DNA of 64,000 bases from Argentina anserina (Eukaryota; Streptophyta; Magnoliopsida; Rosales; Rosaceae), in NCBI RefSeq assembly GCF_933775445.1, contig NC_065877.1, positions 1,488,001-1,552,000 of the forward strand, in the 5' to 3' direction. A model generated the notes under the pieces. That model saw nothing but the letters and a program-made list of their open reading frames with translations. It was not told where the DNA came from and ran no database searches. Position 1 is the first letter of the stretch, and every line of letters begins with the position of its first letter. The position numbers and the translations under genes are program-made. Positions 16,179-28,492 of the stretch are shown piece after piece.

Positions 16179-19100
16179 TCTACCCGATACTTAAGATTAT
16201 AGACTTAATATTTTCCGTGAAAAAAGACCATTATCACTAATTCTCGCATATGTTAATCTCATTATCATTGTAGGTTTAAAATTTTCTTTGAGACATTTCT
16301 ACACGAGTATCTTGTCTTCGTGACTTTGTAATTCAAATATGCATGGCGGAACTTCGTTACCTACAGCCAAATCGACCTAAAGAAAGTATCTACGAACGTT
16401 CTTTAAATCCGCAATTAGTTTATGCTTTACAAATCCAGCAACATCATTGAAGTAGATTATGAAACTTAATTATGGTCATATATCTAAAGCTTTGAAAGTT
16501 CGAAACCATCTTAGACACCAACTATTACATTTAAGCTTGCTTAACAATGATCGATCAATCTAAAAACACTAGAATCAACACGTACGTACATTTCCCAAAT
16601 GGATCAACTGGGGGAGTGTGATCCACGGATGTAAGGGTGAGAATGGGGATGGAGGTAGGTACAAAACTATACATGATTCCTGGAAAATGATACTGAAACA
16701 TGTAAATGATCGACATATATTTTTTTTTTCCAAAATTTGGGAGTATTTGAGGGTCCTCTAGAATCCTATGCAGTAGCTGATGCTCATGATGGTGTAATTA
16801 ACGGCAAGAGGGATGGCAGGACACGTGAAAACATGCAGAGACTGGGACCGATTTCTTTAAGGAAGGTGGGTCTTTCAAAGGCTGTAAGGACTACCCTAAC
16901 TATTCTACGCTCTCATCCATCAAGCTTCGCTTTGCTTAGCTATACGTACACTATCAAGTTTCAGCCATTTGTGAACCGATCCATATGGCAACATCAGTGA
17001 ACTTGTTTCTTGTGTTGGACTGTTGGGTGCTTCTGGTTTCGCATCTTTTGAACAGAGGGATCGAATAAAATCACTCTTCACATCATTACATGGCGTGTGC
17101 AAATATATAGGAAGTGATTTTCAGGATGATTAAACTTGAAGCTGAAAGGGTATAATTAAGAGTTTAATCTCAACTTTATTGATGTAAAGTTCTCAACAAG
17201 TGTGTATGACAATTGTTACACTGTGCATTGGATGCATAATTGCCCTAACGTATCATCGATTGATTCTTTGCATTGACATATAACGACAGTACGACACGAC
17301 ATATATTAAGAAAATAGAACTGTTTAGGGGCCTATATCTATGCATGATTTGTCTCAATATGTTGCCAATACTAAGCAAATGAATCAACTTTGCCTCATAG
17401 TTGGTCTTTTTGGAACTATTAAGTTGGGATGAAACTCATGAAATGCATCGATGTTTTTCCAGAAAGAATTGCAAGTGAATTCCATTTTGCCTTGCGGTCA
17501 AAGCTAAAAACATGATTGAAATTTCTTCATACACAGCAATCTGCCTGGTCTATCAAAAGCAGCTTTAAGTGAAATAAGATCTAGTGGGGGCAAAGAGTCT
17601 TTATGAATCAGCACATTATTCACCAACTGGCTATGTGTTATTGAAAGAGATATATCATAGCTCTGGATGTTACAAGGGAGCAATATTAAAAGCTCTTCCT
17701 CCTTTACCCATTTCTGTAACCAAATATCATCTCTGTACAAACCAGAACATGCAGATGTTCAAATTGCCTGTTGGTTTAAGGCCATTTTCACTCACTTAGG
17801 TTAGGAGGTGAATCAATATAGTCCCAATAATTAGGGGCTTAGAAGTTCTAGTTTGGTCATGAATTTAGCATTGAATAATCAAAATTGGTAGAATTAAACA
17901 TTTATTTCTGATTTTTCAGATCCATTATTGGGTGCGACACTGTAGGCATGTGATCACTGTGTCAAGCGACTAGTCCTCAAATCAATACATTTCTTGCCAA
18001 TATTCGTTTGTGACAACACTACTGTGGACAGAAACAAGTTTGCTATTATCCATAGACCATAGGTATGAGACCATTGTGTTCTAGCAAAAATTATAATGGA
18101 GAAATAATAGATGATTTGTCGGCAAAAGTTTTTTTTTTAGACAAAGATAATGATATTAATAAATTTGTCATCTCAAAACTGATTCATGTCGATTTAATTA
18201 TGTGCAATTGTGTATACTCTATGATTTCAAATGCAATGGAAGAACCACAGAGTTAGTACCAAAACGGGCTCTGTTAGGAAATCCGTTTTTGCTCATTCGT
18301 TTGGTACAAAACTATAATGGAGCAAAAAGGACCAGCTTTTGACATGTGGTTAATTTTGCTTTAATTTTAAATTTAAGACATTTGAATTGAAGACATTCTA
18401 TGTATGTAATTATATATGATTTATAAATATATTGAAAATACTTTTAATTCATGTAATGAATAATTTCACTTCAAATAAAGCTAAACAAAGAGAAATGATG
18501 TAAATATAAATCTAAATTAGTTAGTTAAAATGACTTTAAAACTATTTTAACTAAAATATGACTAGTATCGTTGAAGATGCTTGAAATAAGTTAACATTCT
18601 AGGTTGCGTCATCTAAAATTGCAACACCATTTAGATTGGGTAAAAAAATGTTCCTAAATTTTTTAAATCATGGCGCTATCATGGTTTTTTACTTCTTCGT
18701 CTCTTTTTTTTTTGTGAAAAGCTGTAATAAAATTGCGTAGATCTTATATCAGAGGTCCACGATATAGGGTTATGAGAAAATGATTCTCCATGTTAGTGCT
18801 TAAAGTGTTAGGAAACAACCTTGAAGCAACTTTAATGTCAGAATAACAATATTAGCTTAAATTTAAAACTCTGGTTCACCTCTGCTTCCATAAAAACTCG
18901 GGCACTTCCCTTGGCAACGGCGGCGGCGGTGGCCACCTCCCTCAACCATCCGGGTCAATTTTTTCTTTGGGTTCCATCGCCGGCATTCGGGTTGAAGCTT
19001 TTAAAACAAGAATTTATTCATGCGAAAACTCTGTGTATTTGAAAAACAAATAAAAATAAAATACGTACTGTATTTTCCATTCAAAAATACGTATCTTGGA

Positions 19101-19206
19101 CATCATAAGTCAAAACTCAAAAGTCAACATTCCCTCCTCAACAAGTAAACCCTTCCCACTCTTTGGCGCTAAAACCCCAAAACTTCCCACACACTCTTTA
19201 TAAATC
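16179..19206. other. 3 kb without a recognisable gene
   Basis: AT-rich sequence. Short open frames at 16737-17102, 17504-17799 and 18065-18256 have no similarity I recognise. A GC-rich patch near 18915-18980 precedes the TIM23-like relic. No mobile-element ends were identified. Confidence 0.35.
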
Positions 19207-19777
19207 ATGGCCGATTCAATTTCAATCCACCCCACCCGTCGACGATCGCCTCACCGCCGCCGTCGTGAAACCCTACACCCTACCAAGGCCTCGACTCTCC
19301 GATCACGAGGCTCTACTACCTCCCAACCTCGCCGGAGCATCTCTATCCGGAGAAAGCATCACGGATCTACTGTTCATGGGGGAACAACCTCCAGCACTTC
19401 ACCTGAATCACCTTCCTCTCCGGTGCCACCGCCGGCCTCGTCCACGGCGGAGTGAGGGGGCTCAAGGACGCCGGAGACGGTGAGTCGAGGAAGGTGAAAG
19501 TGAGCAGGGCGATGAGCTCCGCAGCTGAGCTGAGTGGGAGGCACTCGAGAGCTATGGGGGTTCAGGGTTTTACTTTGCTGTGATTGAGAGTGGGATTGGC
19601 TCTTACAGAGGTGAAGAGGGGAATTTGAACAGTGGTGCTGTTGGATTTGGGGCCGGGGCGATGTACAAGGCGACGCGTGGGGGGAGGGCGATGGGGATTG
19701 CGGGGGTGATTGGCGGCGTGGCGGGGAAGAATGCGGTGCAGAAGTATGTGGGGGACTTAAGGATTTGGGGGTTTTGA
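19207..19777 (+). pseudogene. TIM23-like (Tim17/22/23 family) translocase pseudogene, intronless
   Basis: Tim17/22/23 proteins are four-helix inner-membrane channel subunits for mitochondrial protein import. Pieces of one such protein appear in several frames: MADSISI at 19207, PYTLPRPRLSDHE in another frame, then RLYYLPTSPEHLYPEK and ATAGLVHGGVRGLKDAGDGE in a third, and finally FAVIESGIGSYRGEEGNLNS and GAGAMYKATRGGRAMGIAGV in a further shift. Reading the relic needs about three frameshifts plus an in-frame TGA after NNLQHFT. The TSPE..Y/F and GLGTGALYKA-like motifs are hallmarks of TIM23. Arabidopsis TIM23 genes are also intronless, so this may be an old gene copy or a retrocopy. Confidence 0.75.
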
Positions 19778-20569
19778 GGTGTTGGGTTGAGATGTAATAA
19801 GGGTTTGAGTGAGATTGGTGTAGAGGTTTAGGGTTTTAGGGGGGTGTATGATGGGAAAGTTTAACTGATTGGGAATTGGTAGAGGATTTTTGGTGATATG
19901 TAATTCATATGCGCGCTTTTGTTAATTGTTGTTGTTGTTGATGATGAGGAAGATGATGGGATTAGTTAATGAAATGAAGATTTGTAATGAGATTTTGCTT
20001 ACAAATTGTTGGAATGAATGAAATTTTTGTGTGTTTAGATGTGTTATTTGCCCTGCTGTGATTAGTCGGGTGTTGTGTGAAATATGTTGTCAATTTTTTG
20101 CCATGTAGATATATATCTTGCAGTAAAAGTAACCCTGAATGTCATATTGATTAGAACCTGGTCCAAGTATATAGATGGTGGTGTGGAGTATGTGTTGTTT
20201 TTATAAATTTTTTTGGTTAATCCTTATCGATGGTCCTCTCAACGTAAGTAACAAAAGTTGAAAATATGTTATATTCTCGACAGTCATTTTGATAGTTTTT
20301 ATCATGCACTATAATATTGCAGAATAGAAAGTCTTGTATATTTAATGTTTCTATTCATTCTTGAACAAAGCAGAGAGAGCATTTATTATATGTTAAGCCT
20401 AGGATAGTGGTGTGTTAAACTGAATTTCTATTATAAGATTCAACAAGTTTCATTGATGGAATTGAAGCGTTTTCCCTTTTCCACTTGGGAGGTTTTGTTT
20501 TGATCCTAAAATGAGGTCAAAACTCTCTGTTTGTTTGAGTAAATATTTGTTGTTCAATTAACAACAAAT
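19778..20569. other. 3' flank of the TIM23 relic
   Basis: About 790 bp between the pseudogene and the tRNA. It is T/G-rich at first, then AT-rich. No gene or repeat recognised. Confidence 0.35.
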
Positions 20570-20574
20570 GCGGG

Positions 20575-20617
<43 letters not shown>

Positions 20618-20642
20618 AGGTGTTCGATCCACCTTCACCGCA
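20570..20642 (+). tRNA. tRNA-Phe: tRNA-Phe (GAA)
   Basis: 73-nt cloverleaf without intron. The anticodon GAA is at 20603-20605, with a Phe-type D arm and acceptor. Compared with the usual plant tRNA-Phe, the T stem reads AGGTG/CACCT instead of GCGTG/CACGC, so two base pairs changed on both sides and the stem stays fully paired. A T run at ~20650-20657 fits a Pol III terminator. Confidence 0.95.
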
Positions 20643-20657
20643 TGAAAACTTTTTTTC

Positions 20658-21054
20658 TTTTCCATGTAATTTGATTTTCCAACAGCTACATTCTCTCTCT
20701 CTTTAGACATCAGCACTCTTTTTCATGTTGAATGTATCAGTTGTTTATGATGGGTCTCCTTTTGGCACTAGGTGAATGTTTTTCAAATCACTTACATTTG
20801 CATTCAAGTTACATCGAACGGTAAGTGAAGGGGTCAAGTTCTCTCGTACATGATTGTCGGCATCTATGTCATTAGTTGCAAGAATACAACCCACCAAACA
20901 AGATAAAAATGTCGAACTGGGATACCAACTATATTTATAGTCAATACAGGGTTTCATTGCATTCTCAGTATGTAGGACAATGTCAGATAGGTTAGTTATC
21001 ACTGACAGTGAGGCTTCAAAACAAAACAATTTCCAGTTCTACCATTGACTCTTA
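20658..21054. other. spacer between tRNA-Phe and the PUS7 gene
   Basis: About 400 bp that should include the 3' UTR of the minus-strand pseudouridine synthase gene. A minus-strand open frame here has no recognised similarity. Confidence 0.4.
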
Positions 21055-24000
21055 TCATATTGCTTTCTGCAAATTTGTTTGCCGTCTGTCGGCAACCCAT
21101 TTCTCTTTGAATGCCTTGCACGCGTAGTAATGCGCTCTCCTTTTTGAAAGAATGGTAGCAACTAGCAATGCACTCTCTAGTTCAAGGTTTTGTGAAAAGC
21201 AACCTGCAGCAAGTGATTGGTAAACATTAATGAAACAGGTTATCTCTGTTCTTCAGGTTAGATTTCTACCTTGACCACAAAGTTTTAGATTTATACACGA
21301 GTTTCAGATTATATTCGGCAAGAGAAGCTTCAAGTCTTAAGATATATTTACCAACTCTAATAATTTTTTTTCCCTATTAGTTACTACAAAAGCAGGCGTA
21401 AGTAGTTGATGTTCATAATTGAAGATAGCTGAACTGGCAGAGCTTATATTTGTTTCCTAGTGACAAGATAATAATTATAAACTGTAATCAAGTTTATAAT
21501 AAAAGTGAGAACAGAAGGCACATACCGATGTTGAAGTCTTCAGTAGCTCTCTGATGGCCATTGTTGCATAACAAGATGATGGGAGAGTAAAGCTCAACTT
21601 GAGCGCAATCTGAGTTCCCTGAGGATTAGGGCAACCGACAGATTCAACTTGTGGCAACTTTTCTCCCTCATTATCTCTTTTCTGCAGTTCTTGACAATTG
21701 GCAGAGAAATCAGACCGTTTTATACCATCATGTAAACTTCCATCTCCATTTACACTTGATGGGTCCTCTTTGTGTACATTCACCGGCTTGGATTTTGCAA
21801 TTTTGTCAAAGTCTGTCTCCACCAATGGTACATTGCCATCAATATACTTCAGTATATCCCTGGAATAATAAAAATCAAGGGTAACCATTTTTTATTATCA
21901 GTTGATAATTGAAAATTGAAAAATGTAGTTACATGCGAAAACTGATAAAAGGAGACAAACTATACCATTCAAAGTCCACAGGTCTTTGGAACACCCGCCT
22001 ATAACTTCCGGTCACACTCGTTATTGAGAACTCCCTAAAAGGAGCAACAAGATTAATTAGAACTATTTATAACATGTGAAATAAGGAAGGCAGGAGTGAG
22101 GGAGGATTAGAAGCATACTTGACATTATGTACGCTCTCTGTCAAGTTGATTCCATCCTGATTTATGGAAGTAAACAATTGAGGGATCAGTCGAATCATAA
22201 CTTCAAAGGAACTACAGTGAACTAGTCATATAAATAAAGGGGAAAGCCTGAACTTGTGACAGTCAGAAGTACCTTCTTTGCTAGATCATGAAAAACAGCA
22301 GCAATATCATTTTCTGGAAAGATGACCCTTGATCTGCCAAAACAATATGCATTAAAAAACCTTTATCAGACTTGAGACACCCTCAAAAATACCAAAGTAG
22401 GGGAGACAAAATTTTCCTTACCCTGGCAGAGGAAGGACAATATCATCAGTTGTGTAAATCCCGCTGTCAATATCTTCTGCAGTCACAGACTGCCAGATGA
22501 TCGGAAGCCCATTAATAATTTCTTATATTTTATGTTGATATAAAATCAAAACAAGGTAGAATCATTGGATCCATGAAAACTAGTTTCAATACTACATAAT
22601 TGCATAGACAGTAAATCATGTTTGTAAAAAAGAACTATTTGAATCATATAGCCACAGGAAACTGACTCTGTCTTGCCCTACCTGATATGCTATAGTTCTA
22701 TTTATCCCATTCCATTTACTTTCCTCATGTAAAGACCAGGGTAGTTGTCCAAGTAAAAGCTGTTTTAACGCATCATGAAGTAGCACAAGCCTTTCCCAGT
22801 TTTATTAAACCATTTCTCTCATATATAACAAAAAACCCTAATGTGATACAATCTCATAAAAAATGGCAGATAATAAATGGCTCAAGAGCACATACACAGT
22901 ATTCATTTTACACCTAAAAAGTTGAAGCAAAGATAAAATTCAGGCATTGGGTTAATTAATCAAAGAGATAATATTTAGGAAATTCAGACAATGGGGGATA
23001 AGGTGTGCAACTAACAGAAAATGCCCAAGAAGCCCCCATAAGGCCGTCACCTAGGGACAACACTATAGGCACAAGGTAGAAACAGCTAACCTTCACAAGA
23101 GTACCCCTCGTCTCAGGAACATTTGTTTCCAATATATCATCTAAATGACTCGTATCAAATGTATCATCACAGTTTTCATCATTAACATTTTCATCCACAG
23201 ACTCAGAACTAACAATTCCCGTCATCTTCTCAGTTTCATTTCCTTTACAATAAACCAAGTCTCCCACCACAACTTGGTCAGTTCCTGTGACAATAACTTT
23301 GGGTTAAACAATTGCAATTTTTTTTGACAATGATAACAATGAAGATAGTGAAACAGTATTACAGGTACACTATGTAAACATGATGACACAAGATAAGCGA
23401 ATATAACAGCAAGGTAGTCCGATAATCTATGGCAAGACCTCAGTGAATAAATAAATTGGCCAATGGTTTGTTCCACCATCCTTTATATTAGAATTAAGAA
23501 ATGAGTGCATACCATATTTTTGCACTCTCATACTTGCTGCATGGTTCCACAAATAGCTCTGGTAACTATGCACATACCTGAACAGGGTGTGGTAGTAAAG
23601 TAAAAAAAATCAGAATAGTATTGAGGCCAATACATTCACTCACATCCAAATTGTTTTATTCTATTTTCTTATCCATCATTAATGTAATAGCATATGAGAA
23701 AGTGAGGAGTCGAGGAGTGATGGAAAAGAGACTTAAACAAAAAAGTACATACATCAACACAAAACCTAAGATAACATCCATTTCCAAACTTAAACAAAGG
23801 AAATTGAAATCTGCTGGAAAATTACTTACATCATCCTCAATGTTCTGGGAATAGCTTTCAAAGCCTGAGAGTAGTTTCCAGGACATTTCTTCAGACACTG
23901 CAGCTGTATGAGAAAAAGCCGTGGACCATTCATGTACAGTCAAAGATTTTTGAGTTTTATTAGTTCTAAAATTGCTTAAAATCATCATTAAAGGGTGAAT

Positions 24001-25645
24001 AGAAATTGGTGAAAAAATAATAAGATGGGATTTTGGTCAAAAAAAAAACTTTGTTATAGTCCCCACAGTTTTGTGGAAATTTGTTGTCTCAGAATCAATT
24101 TTTTTTGTTTTTTGTTTTTCACAATTTCTTCATAAATAGTTCAGGGGTTGGAAAAGCATATGATATATTTCAGTGCAATTAGCCACACTTGCATGGACAT
24201 TGACACTAAAACAGGATCATATACAAAAAAGAAAAATACAGATACTTACAACAGCTCTTTCAGCAACAAGATATCGAGGTAATTTCCTTAAGGTCCCGTC
24301 AATATCATTAGTTTCCTTATAGTATTTCCGTGCCTCCGTAATTACTTCTCTTTGTAATCAAGTATTAGGTCAAGGAAAACAGGAAACCCAGAGGATGCTA
24401 AAGCAGCATGAAATAAACCACTCAGACAATAACTAAACGTAAACTGTACGGGAAAGAGACAGTATCAATCCAACACCTGTAGACATTAAAGGATATCTCC
24501 TTCTCTTGGTTCAAGCATCATGCTTACAGTAGATTTCCACTCTCCTCTCAGTAGTGAAGCTCCAATAAGGTGTGTTGGAACTGAACCACTTCCAAATCTC
24601 TGAATTCAATAGCATGAAAATAATTTAGTAGCCATAATTTTTGGTTTTTTTTGGGTGCAGAACATAAGAATCTAACACCTTTAACTCTAGTAATTAACTT
24701 TTCTGCAGTCAATTTATAAATGCTTTATGTTTGATGAAAGTAACACTATAATAGTGTTATTATAATATTTTAAATTTCCATTAGCAAATAAGTTTTAGTT
24801 TTTTGAATGGCAAGAAGACCATTCCAAATACAAATAAATTTAGGAACAACAGTTATAAACTTCGAATACAACCAATCATTTACATGGTACCCTTTGAAGT
24901 GGGAAGTTCTTGTGGAAATGAGCTAAATCTATAGTGATTTTCCTAAAGACCTAAGATGTATCTCTAACGTAGTTCTGAAATATATTTACCATTAGACTTA
25001 AGATACTTTAGTGGTAGATTAGGTTTTGGACCTTCTATAGTTCTATAACATACAATAGCTTTTCATCTAAACACGTGAGAAGTACATGCTTGCTTGAAAA
25101 AGTTCAATGATTACAAGCTGTGATGCACGGATACGTGGGAAAAATTAAATGCCCGTATCATACCCGTATCTGATACGGGTACGGTATGGATACACTACAT
25201 TTACGTATCTTTAGCTGAAAATATGCACCCACAATATGTACTATATAGTCAACTCACCAGATACGGTCAAAATACATTTTAGATACGTTTTAGGGTATAA
25301 TTGGCATTGCCATATTAAAAACTCAAAATAACTATAGTACTAAACTACTAATTACAATTAGGTGGAGAGTCTAATAGCTCATTCCATTGTTGTATCTTCT
25401 ATTTTGCTTGAACTTATTAAGTATTTAATTCATAAACTTATGTTTATTATAAAATTGATGGAATTTAGGTGTTTTAATTGCTTGTTTGATCAAATTTTAG
25501 AATTTATATATATAATATATATTAAATATTATTTTACAAAACGTATCCAAAACACTACATTTTAGAAAATAACGTATCCCGTGTCATGCCATATCCGTAT
25601 CCCGTACCCGTACTCGTGCATCATAGATTTCAAGTACAAAACATC

Positions 25646-25692
<47 letters not shown>

Positions 25693-28208
25693 ATAGATAG
25701 AGAGAGAGTACTTGTAAACCAAAGTAGTTAACAAATCCCTGTTTTCCTAAGGCATTTGCAGAGGCCTGGATGATATTTTCAGAATCTGCAACAACTCCTC
25801 TGAAAGATATGTGAGTGCATAGATTAAGTGAATGAGGTGCTGATAAATATAAGCAGCCATGATCCGATGTTTGATGGAAGAGCAAACATTGAGGACTGAA
25901 ATATGCTTTACCTCAATGTAATTGTAAAGTGATTTCCCAGGAGTTGGCCAAGAGAAAGTCCTTCTTTCACATAACTGGGACAAAAGCCATTATTACATTA
26001 GTGCATTCCAAGCCAGATGAGTGGGGAAAAACGGAACTCATATTCCTCAGGCCTACCAAAAATCTCCAACTTTGATACCGATCAACCTATCATTAAGAGC
26101 AGCTAACCTACTAGCAAACTGCTTAAAGACAGTTACCTGGAAACCAAATAAGAACTAATTAAGCACCATTAACTAGCAAGTGTGATATCTAAGTATCAGC
26201 AATATTCACTGAGCAGCCAATACCTTGAACTAGAAAACTGATAGTGAGGGTATTGAGTGCAGTAAAATATGTATATTAGCATAAATGGGAAGCGGTTCAA
26301 CTAAGAAGCAAATATGCATCGTTCAGCGGATGAAGCAGCAAGATGAGGGACTTACCCTTTGACAAGTAACAGCACGCTTATCCTTTGTACCTGCAAACCC
26401 AAATGCCCTTGGCTACAAAAAAAAAAAGGAGACAAATAAGAATTGCATAGTTTGACATATTTAATCCCCCGAAAATCGCACAACTGTTTTGCTCTGTGTC
26501 ATAGTGGTGAAATATGACACAACACTACAGATGATTGCTAACACAGTGATATGTCTATTAACCATAGCAACACACTAATACGGACAAATGGTGTTGAATG
26601 TGGCTACTTGACAAAAGTAAAAGACATATAAAGATAACCAAAGGCATATTTTCATATTATTTAAACGTCTTAGGCTCTTAGTTCTGTCCATTCATGCCAT
26701 GGAAATCAGAGCGCATATGATGAGCCATTAACTCTATCACGAGTTTCCTACCAAAACACTATCATTATTTTCCTTTTCAGTTTCTTTTAAGTAATCCAAA
26801 CCACGGGAATTTCTATATAAACTACTTTAGTGTGGCAAAGACATAATTCAGAAAAATTGACATACCTGTATACCAAGCATCTTTCCTATAACTCCTAAGG
26901 CTTCTTGTGTATCCTTATTCTCCTTGAAAAGATGAAACCTGAACATAAGCATTGAAGGAATCCTTGAGTAAGGTGAAGAAGTATTTGTACAGAAAAACAG
27001 ATATTAGAAATAAGGAAGAATACACGAGTACCACACAAAAATAAAGTAGGTGGCTCCATTGTGATGATACCACAAATAGTAAATGAGAATACTTAAATGA
27101 GGCAGGCCTCTTCATAATTATGTGTGCAGAGATGTAATCTTTAAATGCCGGAATCCCATTAGAATACCCTCTTATTACCTTAGGAACTTGCTATCATGTT
27201 CCGACCAGTCATCAGTACCTCTGCTATCAAAAGGCTTATCGCCCCTTTCTTTTCGCTTTTTCAAATTTCTGCCTCTGCCATTCTGCCCTCCTGAGTTTAG
27301 TCTCACACGGATGCACTTTGATGAAGCATCCGGTCCATCCACTGCGTCAGTGACAAGGAACTTCAAGTTCTCCTTGAAAAAATTATGCACTGCCTGAAAC
27401 ACCACAAATATCAGCCATAAACAAAACCAGAAAAACACATCACATTAGCACATATCATCGAAAAACTAACCGTTCGATGAGCTTTATCGTAGTCCGGGGA
27501 GAGCACAATAGGCTCGACACCATCTCCACTCCCCGAACTAATCTGACTCATCAAAGCTTCCAACCGTGCAACATCTTCACCACTAGCCAGAGACCTAAAC
27601 TTGTTGATTTCACCACTATAATCTCTACTCCCACCATCCTGCGCCGTCTTCGCTCCGTTTTCCTTCACTACCTGAACTCATCACAACCATATTTCACTTC
27701 CACAACAACATTCCTCACTTCAAATGCATCCGAAAACAAATCAAAACAAAACTAAAACCTCATCTACCTCCGGCGGAGCTTCCAAGTTGGTCAAGTGAAC
27801 CACATTTCCTTCCGTATCGACTTCATTCACCATAAAATCAGAATATCTGGATCAATACACCAAGAAAATTGATTAAATTAACAAGACTTTAGCATAATTA
27901 ACAAAAATTAAACATAATTAACATAAATGGAGAGATTAAACAACCGCAGGCTATATTTCTAGGTTAATACGGCAACCGCGGACTACTAAAATGAAGCGAG
28001 AAATTAGAAAGGGAGACGACCTTTGCTTAAGAATGCCGCGGAAGCAGGGGAGAGGAGAGATGTAACAGAATATTCCGACGTCGGATTCCTCCGTGGTCTT
28101 CATCGCCGTTAGAGCTTTCACGGCAGTTGGTGGTGGTGGAGTTGCAGAGCAGTACGAGGAGTAGGGTTTTAGGTTCGGGAAGCACGACGATACTGGGTTA
28201 AGCCACAT
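21055..28208 (-). CDS. PUS7: TruD/PUS7 family tRNA/mRNA pseudouridine synthase, many exons
   Basis: Isomerises uridine to pseudouridine, classically at tRNA position 13 and in some mRNAs. I could phase the first exons: 28208-28021, 27846-27768, 27671-27471, 27393-27179, 26938-26866, 26412-26356, 26136-26057, 25974-25912 and 25799-25712; later ones run down to 21.5 kb. The TruD catalytic motif is in exon 6 (RAFGFAGTKDKRAVTCQR). Other family blocks are LGQLLGNHFTITLRGV, GKQGFVNYFGLQ/RFGSGSVPTHLIG, and near the end GTQIALKLSFTLPSSCYATM. The N-terminus (MWLNPVSSCFPNLKPYSSYC) is Ser-rich and could be an organelle transit peptide. The last exon is tentatively 21114-21055. One intron carries a small TIR element at 25118-25626. 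Family assignment is firm; the 3' end is less so. Confidence 0.88.
25118..25626. mobile_element. 509-bp non-autonomous TIR element in a PUS7 intron
   Basis: Ends are imperfect inverted repeats: CTGTGATGCACGGATACG on the left, and CTATGATGCACGAGTACG read inward from the right. Flanks ATTACAAG (25110-25117) and ATTTCAAG (25627-25634) form an 8-bp target duplication with one mismatch; counting the terminal G makes it 9 bp. Subterminal DNA is packed with GATACG/CGTATC repeats in both orientations. No coding capacity. The ends match those of the element at 60480-61122. The superfamily is hAT-like or Mutator-like. Confidence 0.75.
25647..25708. repeat. (AG)n microsatellite
   Basis: A pure AG run to ~25684, then a degenerate AGAT/AG tail. 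It lies between the TIR element and the donor site of a PUS7 exon, so on the coding strand the intron begins with a CT tract. Confidence 0.95.
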
Positions 28209-28492
28209 TTTATCACCCCAAAACGCACCGTTTTATATTCAAATAAATCCCATACGTCTCGCTTTATTTATAACCCTCACACATAAGTCAAAGTAATTAC
28301 ATCTAACGGTGGAAAATTACAGCGTACTCACATCGACGGTAAGGATCAGAGTGTGGGATACAATTACGGTTATGTCCTGGGTGGAGTGAGGCTTTAGTTG
28401 GAGGCGTTTCTGAGTCAATTGTTTCTCTCTGTGTGAAATTCGAAGAGATCCGAAGGCGGCCGGCGAGGAGAGAGAAAGGGACGGCGGGAGCG
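28209..28492. promoter_or_regulatory. divergent promoter between PUS7 and EMC2
   Basis: Only 284 bp separate the two start codons, which point away from each other, so both transcripts must start within this stretch or inside each other's leaders. No TATA box is obvious, as is usual for housekeeping bidirectional promoters. Confidence 0.6.
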
